A stretch of DNA of 7,792 nucleotides from an uncultured Pleurocapsa sp. GTDB taxonomy: Bacteria > Cyanobacteriota > Cyanobacteriia > Cyanobacteriales > Xenococcaceae. The stretch lies in contig CAKZYI010000392.1 in the NCBI GenBank assembly GCA_937884735.1, forward strand, positions 1 to 7,792. Reading direction: 5' to 3'. A program made the translations under genes and the position numbers. Numbering within the stretch: the first letter of the stretch is position 1; every line of letters begins with the position of its first letter. The notes below the pieces were generated by a model. That model saw only the letters and a program-made list of their open reading frames with translations, was not told the DNA's origin and ran no database searches. Below, piece by piece: positions 6,275-7,792 of the stretch.

Positions 6275-7675
6275 TTAGTTGGAAAATAGCTTTAACTTCA
6301 ACCAGCAGGGCAAAAAGTATTGCGCCAAAACATCATCTAAATCCCAAAAGTCTTGATAGCAGTCAGCCGAGCAATAACAGCCAATAAATAAGAGAATTAA
6401 ATCTTGATAGGGTAAATCTAAATCTTGCTGCTCTATAGGAAGAATATAAAGTTGATTGAGAATGTTTTGTAAATAAAGCAGATTGGCTAGTAGGTTACCA
6501 AAAACACCGTTAGCCAGTTTGAGATTGGGTTGATAGTATTGGATGTATTCTTCCAGGAAGATATGATACATTTTGGCGATCGCCTGTTTTAAATTAAGTC
6601 GCACTTGAGGAGTATAATTTTGCCAGTTGGCTAGTAATTCTTGTTCTAGGGATGAATCTTGAGTAACAGATATTTTATAGTTTAATAGTGGCTCAAGTAC
6701 CCGCACAAACAAAAAATCAATATCAATCAAACTCAGATCTAGCTTGGTTGGTAATTCTTTAAATAAGGATGAAGAAGGTAGGCTTTCTTGCTGCAAATCA
6801 TTTTGCCATAGCCATTTAAATTCATTCATGTCTGCTAGCATTTCACCCATCAAGTGAGTAAACAAATGTCCTAGTCGTTGCTGCACTTCCCCATGGAAAA
6901 ACTGCCGTGCTTTTTCTTCTATTAATTGAACCTCATTACCTTCAATAACAAATAGTTCGCGCAGTGCAATAAAACCTTGCTCGGTGCAAGCAGCTAAACC
7001 AGGATTTAGCTCATTGCCAGCAGTGGTCATAATAGCGTAGTCGCTATCAAACTGAGTTAAAAATAGTTGCCAAAAATGTCCCCAAATATCATGAATCAGA
7101 AAGGCTTCAGATTTAGCGGTGGGTATAAGAGAAATAGAACGAGCGATCGCTTTAATAATTGCTGATTTGCTATAGCCAGTTTTCTCTACTAATTTATCGC
7201 ACAACTCGACGGAAATACTAACCGACTCCAAATAGCCAAAACTAGGAAAACGCTCAAACTGAGCAAAATCAAAACGATTAATTTGAGCAAAGAATTTTTT
7301 TAAGACATCGCGATCGCCTTGAGCTAAACTTGACCATAACGTCTCATCTCGTAATTGCTGCTGTTGGTAATCGATAGCAAAAACCAACTGCATTGGTGTT
7401 GCTAAACAATCAATTGCGGCTTCAGGTAAAGCTGAGATCCCAAATAAAGAACTAAATAATTTTAAAATGCGATCGCGACTATCGATTCCACCAAATTCTG
7501 CGATCAAAGCCTGAATAATAGTTTTCTGCTGCTCAATAGCCGAATCTATTTTAATTAAAGACTGTCTAATATCTTGTTCGTCTGTTAAAGACAGCTTGAA
7601 TTGCTGACACAGTAGTTTTACTGATTCTGACTTGTGCCATTTTAAAGGAATAATGTCACAAGTGTAACTTTCCAA
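6275..7675 (-). CDS. Helical protein of unknown function with an HDIWGH motif
   Basis: This is a 466-residue, Leu/Gln-rich, mostly alpha-helical protein without a signal peptide or clear membrane spans. I do not recognise the family. The most conserved-looking part is the centre: SEAFLIHDIWGHFWQLF (189-205) with H195 and H200, E240 in LRELFVIEGNE, then HGEVQQRLGHLFTHLMGEML (261-280) and ADMNEFKW (281-288). The cluster of His, Glu and Asp suggests a metal site, which is inference only. The C-terminus has three closely spaced cysteines (CYCSADC, 433-439). The start is a TTG at 7675-7673 without a Shine-Dalgarno sequence; the next Met is residue 94. The frame stays open for 16 further codons upstream, up to the TAA that ends the preceding gene. 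The protein may therefore be the second half of an interrupted longer product. Three HIP1 octamers lie inside its first half. Confidence 0.75.
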   Translation of the reverse strand: MESYTCDIIPLKWHKSESVKLLCQQFKLSLTDEQDIRQSLIKIDSAIEQQKTIIQALIAEFGGIDSRDRILKLFSSLFGISALPEAAIDCLATPMQLVFAIDYQQQQLRDETLWSSLAQGDRDVLKKFFAQINRFDFAQFERFPSFGYLESVSISVELCDKLVEKTGYSKSAIIKAIARSISLIPTAKSEAFLIHDIWGHFWQLFLTQFDSDYAIMTTAGNELNPGLAACTEQGFIALRELFVIEGNEVQLIEEKARQFFHGEVQQRLGHLFTHLMGEMLADMNEFKWLWQNDLQQESLPSSSLFKELPTKLDLSLIDIDFLFVRVLEPLLNYKISVTQDSSLEQELLANWQNYTPQVRLNLKQAIAKMYHIFLEEYIQYYQPNLKLANGVFGNLLANLLYLQNILNQLYILPIEQQDLDLPYQDLILLFIGCYCSADCYQDFWDLDDVLAQYFLPCWLKLKLFSN

Positions 7676-7723
7676 AGTAGGAGAACTTAATGTTCCAGAT
7701 AAACTACTCCCGCCATGCTGACT

Positions 7724-7792
7724 TTAGCGAGTCGATAAACATTCAGCTTGCACAAAACAACGACGAATCTCTGGAGGAATTTCTTCTATTTT
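7724..7792 (-). CDS. C-terminal end of a gene running off the right edge (partial)
   Basis: The last 22 codons and a TAA (7726-7724) are visible on the minus strand. They include EEIPPEIRRCFVQAE, which has clear coding character, with charged and Pro-rich composition ending in LSTR. The family cannot be named from so little. The stop is in the same reading frame as the 466-residue protein downstream and is separated from its TTG by 48 bp with no further stop. It is either the upstream gene of the same operon or the N-terminal part of one gene split by a nonsense change. Confidence 0.6.
   Translation of the reverse strand, partial: KIEEIPPEIRRCFVQAECLSTR

Larger units (their letters stand above)
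430..7476. repeat. Dispersed HIP1 octamers (GCGATCGC)
   Basis: Exact copies start at 430, 1382, 1422, 2995, 5223, 6576, 7143, 7310 and 7469. Such density of a GC-only-cored palindrome in AT-rich DNA is a hallmark of many cyanobacterial genomes. Copies fall both inside genes, often encoding AIA or similar, and in spacers. They are absent from 3003-5222, which covers the Asn-rich protein gene and the FeoA pair, though near-matches such as GCGATCGG occur there. Confidence 0.9.

Noticed and set aside
6575..7476. Clustered GCGATCGC palindromes considered as a regulatory array.
   Set aside because: They are ordinary HIP1 copies, irregularly spaced within a coding region.

Overview
The window looks like chromosomal DNA from an AT-rich cyanobacterium. 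Nine exact copies of the octamer GCGATCGC (the HIP1 repeat typical of cyanobacterial genomes) are scattered over 7.8 kb. Two proteins also belong to cyanobacteria-type families: a stand-alone DUF1400 protein and a small helical hypothetical. No tRNA, rRNA, CRISPR array, transposase or phage gene is visible.

Layout, left to right. Bases 1-225 hold no supportable gene. At 226-1413 (+) lies the C-terminal part of a multi-membrane-span GT-C/GT39-like glycosyltransferase. It opens only with a TTG and has a TAG just upstream, so it is probably 5'-truncated. Convergent to it, 1457-2755 (-) encodes a secreted protein with an unrecognised beta-rich region and one VCBS/cadherin-like module. A 558-bp AT-rich gap (2756-3313) contains only a start-less 68-codon open frame on the minus strand, possibly a gene remnant. 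At 3314-4231 (+) is a secreted, Asn-rich protein of unknown function.

At 4289-4912 (-) two FeoA-family genes form a compact pair (ferrous-iron transport accessory proteins) with no feoB beside them. Upstream of the pair is a good TATAAT box flanked by two 19-bp 9-1-9 palindromic sequences, one perfect and one imperfect. These are spaced like a dual Fur-type operator. This regulatory arrangement is the best-supported unusual feature here.

Divergent from feoA, 5133-5708 (+) encodes an exported stand-alone DUF1400 protein. A 98-bp spacer with a strong 48-nt hairpin follows, then a conserved-looking small cytoplasmic protein (5807-6265, +). Convergent to that, 9 bp away, is a 466-aa helical protein of unknown function (6275-7675, -) with an HDIWGH motif. 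It has no ATG start and shares its reading frame with the tail of another gene that runs off the right edge (7724-7792, -). The two may be halves of one interrupted gene, or two genes joined by only 16 sense codons.

Apart from iron handling by the FeoA pair, the genes do not form an obvious common pathway. Most are envelope, secreted or lineage-restricted proteins. No clear new multi-gene defence or metabolic system can be seen. The leads worth following are the orphan FeoA pair with its double operator, the HDIWGH protein with its in-frame stop, and the structured spacer.
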